Part shown: positions 62,587 to 64,000 of the stretch, piece after piece | Numbering within the stretch: the first letter of the stretch is position 1 | How the letters are laid out: each line of letters starts with the position of its first letter | Source: Streptomyces sp. ISL-96 | GTDB lineage: Bacteria; Actinomycetota; Actinomycetes; Streptomycetales; Streptomycetaceae | DNA length: 64,000 bases | Assembly: GCF_018614035.1 (NCBI RefSeq) | Contig: NZ_JAGGPA010000059.1 | Location: forward strand, 1 to 64,000 | Direction: 5' to 3' | The notes under the pieces: generated by a model | Told to the model about the DNA's origin: nothing | The model's input: the letters and a program-made list of their open reading frames with translations, nothing else | Databases searched by the model: none | Translations under genes and position numbers: made by a program

Positions 62587-63101
62587 TTAGGGCTGCCGTC
62601 GTTGATGTGCCACTGAGTGCCGTCCACCAATGCGGTGATCTTGTCGGCGCAGGTCACCTCGGCTTGCTGGAACGCGGCGGTCGCCGCGTTCACCCCGTCC
62701 CAGATCGCCTGGTGCTCGGCAACCTTGTCCTCGTCCTTCCGCCAGCTCTCAAACGGGCCCTCGTCGTCCTTGACCGACTCCACGAACACCGCCGCCCGCC
62801 AGCGCAGCATCTCCAGCTGCTTGATGAGCCCGGCGACTTCGAGCGCGTACGTCTCCAGCGCCCCGGCCACCGTCTCCAGCCGGCCGGCGAAGGTGCCCGA
62901 AGTGTCCTGCACCGCCTGCGTGGTGGCAAGCAGCTGCCCCGCCTCAGGAGCCTTGTACGAGGCGTTCAGATGCTGGAAGCGGGTGTGGACATCGCTGCCC
63001 CGCTCGCTGATCGCCTTTGCGGCCCGCCGGAGAGCGGTGATCTCCCGCTGCAGAGCGACCAGGTCACCGGTGAAGGTGGGTATCTTCTCCGGACTGATCA
63101 G
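62587..63101 (-). pseudogene. Polymorphic toxin, N-terminal WXG/LXG-like part (cut by transposon)
   Basis: Encodes the secretion domain: ISPEKIPTFTGDLVALQREI, helical pairs with SDVHTRFQHLNASYKAPEAG, ETVAGALETYALEVAGLIKQ, SVKDDEGPFESWRKDEDKVA and DKITALVDGTQWHINDGSP, where the frame meets the IS1380 edge. It is the N-terminal half of the toxin continued at 58405. The start is unclear: CTG 63101 overlaps the DUF6507 stop, and the first conventional start (GTG 62912) is internal to the domain. The interrupted frame runs 28 codons into the IS before a stop. Confidence 0.82.
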
Positions 63102-63500
63102 CTCTCGCCCGCCCGCCTGCGGGCTGCCTCCAGAAACGCCGTCACGTCAGGCGCCAGCGTCGCCTGCCGCTGGGCGTTCCACGCCTGCTCCAGACTCCCG
63201 GCGAGGTACGCATTGGTCGCCTCGATGGCGCCGTTCGCCGAGTTCCTGGCACGCAGCGGCAAGAACGCCACGTCCGTCTCGGTCCCCTCGACGAACTGCC
63301 CCAACGCCACCGCAACCAGCCCGGTCGCCCGGCCACCGCCTCCGGCGCTCTCTCCCCCGAACGCCAGTGTGCCCGCCGACTCCATCGCCCCCTGAACACT
63401 TGCCCCGTACAGCCGGATCCCGGCGCTCATACCATCCGCAGCCTCTCTCACCTGAGAGATCACTGACTGCACCCCCGCGGGCGCGATGTCCCACCCCGTC
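63098..63500 (-). CDS. DUF6507 family protein
   Basis: A 133-aa helical protein matching DUF6507 by memory (GWDIAPAGVQSVISQVREAA, AGTLAFGGESAGGGG, ATNAYLAGSLEQAWNAQRQA). These small proteins precede WXG-type toxins in Streptomyces and probably partner with the toxin's secretion domain, like ESX heterodimers. GTG 63500 follows GGGGG. The stop overlaps the probable toxin start. Confidence 0.83.
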
Positions 63501-64000
63501 ACGGCAACCCCCGTGCATCTCGTGGTAGATACCTCCCTGCAGCTGGTCTCAGCATCGCTTAGACCACTGACAACAGGATCTTCATGAGTATCAGCCCGCT
63601 GGTTGCAGCAGCAACGCTCTTCCGGCCAAAGTACGTGGCGACCTGCACAACGACGCCTTCGCGCTCTGCATGCTCCTGCCGTAGCCCCCTGAGCTGGCGA
63701 TTGCCGAGGCCGCAACCCGGCTCGTGCCGCGCGCCCGGCATTCAATTGACCGCGCTCATTGTCCTCGGCGAGGTCCTCGGCGAGTCCGTCGCCAGCGCCG
63801 CGCTCCGCGGATACGGGACCGCGCCGACTGCGATCGCCGGTATCGCCCTCGTCGTCCTCAGCATCGCGGCCCGGTCCGGGCTCGACCCGTCCAGCACATG
63901 GATAATCACCGGCGCGGGGTTTGCCAGCGTGATGCTGCCAAGGTCGTCCAGCGTTGGGCCCCTGGACGCGATCGCGACCCCGGCACCGCCCGCCCCGGCG
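63501..64000. other. Right end of the window, no confident gene
   Basis: 500 bases with no supported gene. A minus-strand frame at 63559-63648 (29 aa from GTG 63648, ATSGLILMKILLSVV) is too short to judge. A plus-strand frame open from TTG 63746 to the window edge is hydrophobic (ALIVLGEVLGE, IAGIALVVLSIAARSG) and could be the tail of a DMT-type transporter or a remnant; no ribosome binding site or family match is convincing. Confidence 0.35.

Noticed and set aside
63746..64000. DMT transporter gene at the window edge
   Set aside because: Hydrophobic and open, but short, without a ribosome binding site and without clear family motifs; kept only as a remark.

Overview
The window is chromosomal DNA of a high-GC actinomycete, almost certainly Streptomyces. 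The diagnostic genes are two chaplins and a divergent pair of rodlins (spore and aerial-hypha surface proteins). Supporting families are SCO2400, DUF5949, XRE/DUF5753 plus DUF397, and Rpf plus LysM. GTG starts are frequent and third codon positions are GC-rich.

Layout. 0.1-7 kb: a P-loop kinase; a 950-bp gap with no credible gene; a KhtTU-type cation/H+ antiporter pair; TerB; a 58-aa gene; a DM13 protein; an overlapping MEDS sensor/HATPase pair. 7-14 kb: a VOC protein; TetR; a 1047-aa ORF made of two DHA2-type MFS exporters joined through a dispersed ~130-bp repeat; then a compact ACP, ketosynthase and alpha/beta-hydrolase operon. 14-18.4 kb: the surface-morphogenesis island, with small secreted proteins, a short chaplin, a sortase-anchored chaplin and two rodlins, separated by many perfect hairpins. 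18.4-23.6 kb: a metal island with NmtR and a P1B-4 ATPase (Co/Ni type), then ArsR and ArsO. 23.6-30.8 kb: an EEP phosphatase, two HATPases around an XRE/DUF397 pair, a CAP protein and a large secreted repeat protein. 30.8-42.6 kb: an EACC1/caspase/TM/phytase-like module, Ser/Thr kinase, PP2C phosphatase, S33 peptidase, DUF72, FN3 and Rpf proteins. 42.6-52 kb: a HicB-like protein, an SCO2400-family protein, an EccA-like AAA ATPase divergent from a large LuxR regulator, then OsmC, GNAT, Excalibur and PASTA proteins.

52-64 kb looks like an accessory island. It starts at a 29-bp copy of a tRNA-Gly 3' end, the typical footprint of an integrative element. It carries a type VII-associated polymorphic-toxin operon on the minus strand: DUF6507, toxin, immunity candidate, DUF6177. 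The toxin gene is split by two nested transposons. One is a 2.5-kb IS5-like element carrying a serine beta-lactamase-family gene. The other is an IS1380-family element inserted exactly at its edge. Removing both elements and one copy of the target duplication restores the toxin frame precisely.

Data quality: four broken frames (two in the caspase gene, one in EACC1, one in the toxin) are each repaired by adding a single G/C to a homopolymer run. This suggests sequencing undercalls rather than real decay. A YihY/BrkB gene is different: it has an in-frame amber codon. All function assignments come from recognising protein families by eye; no database search was run.
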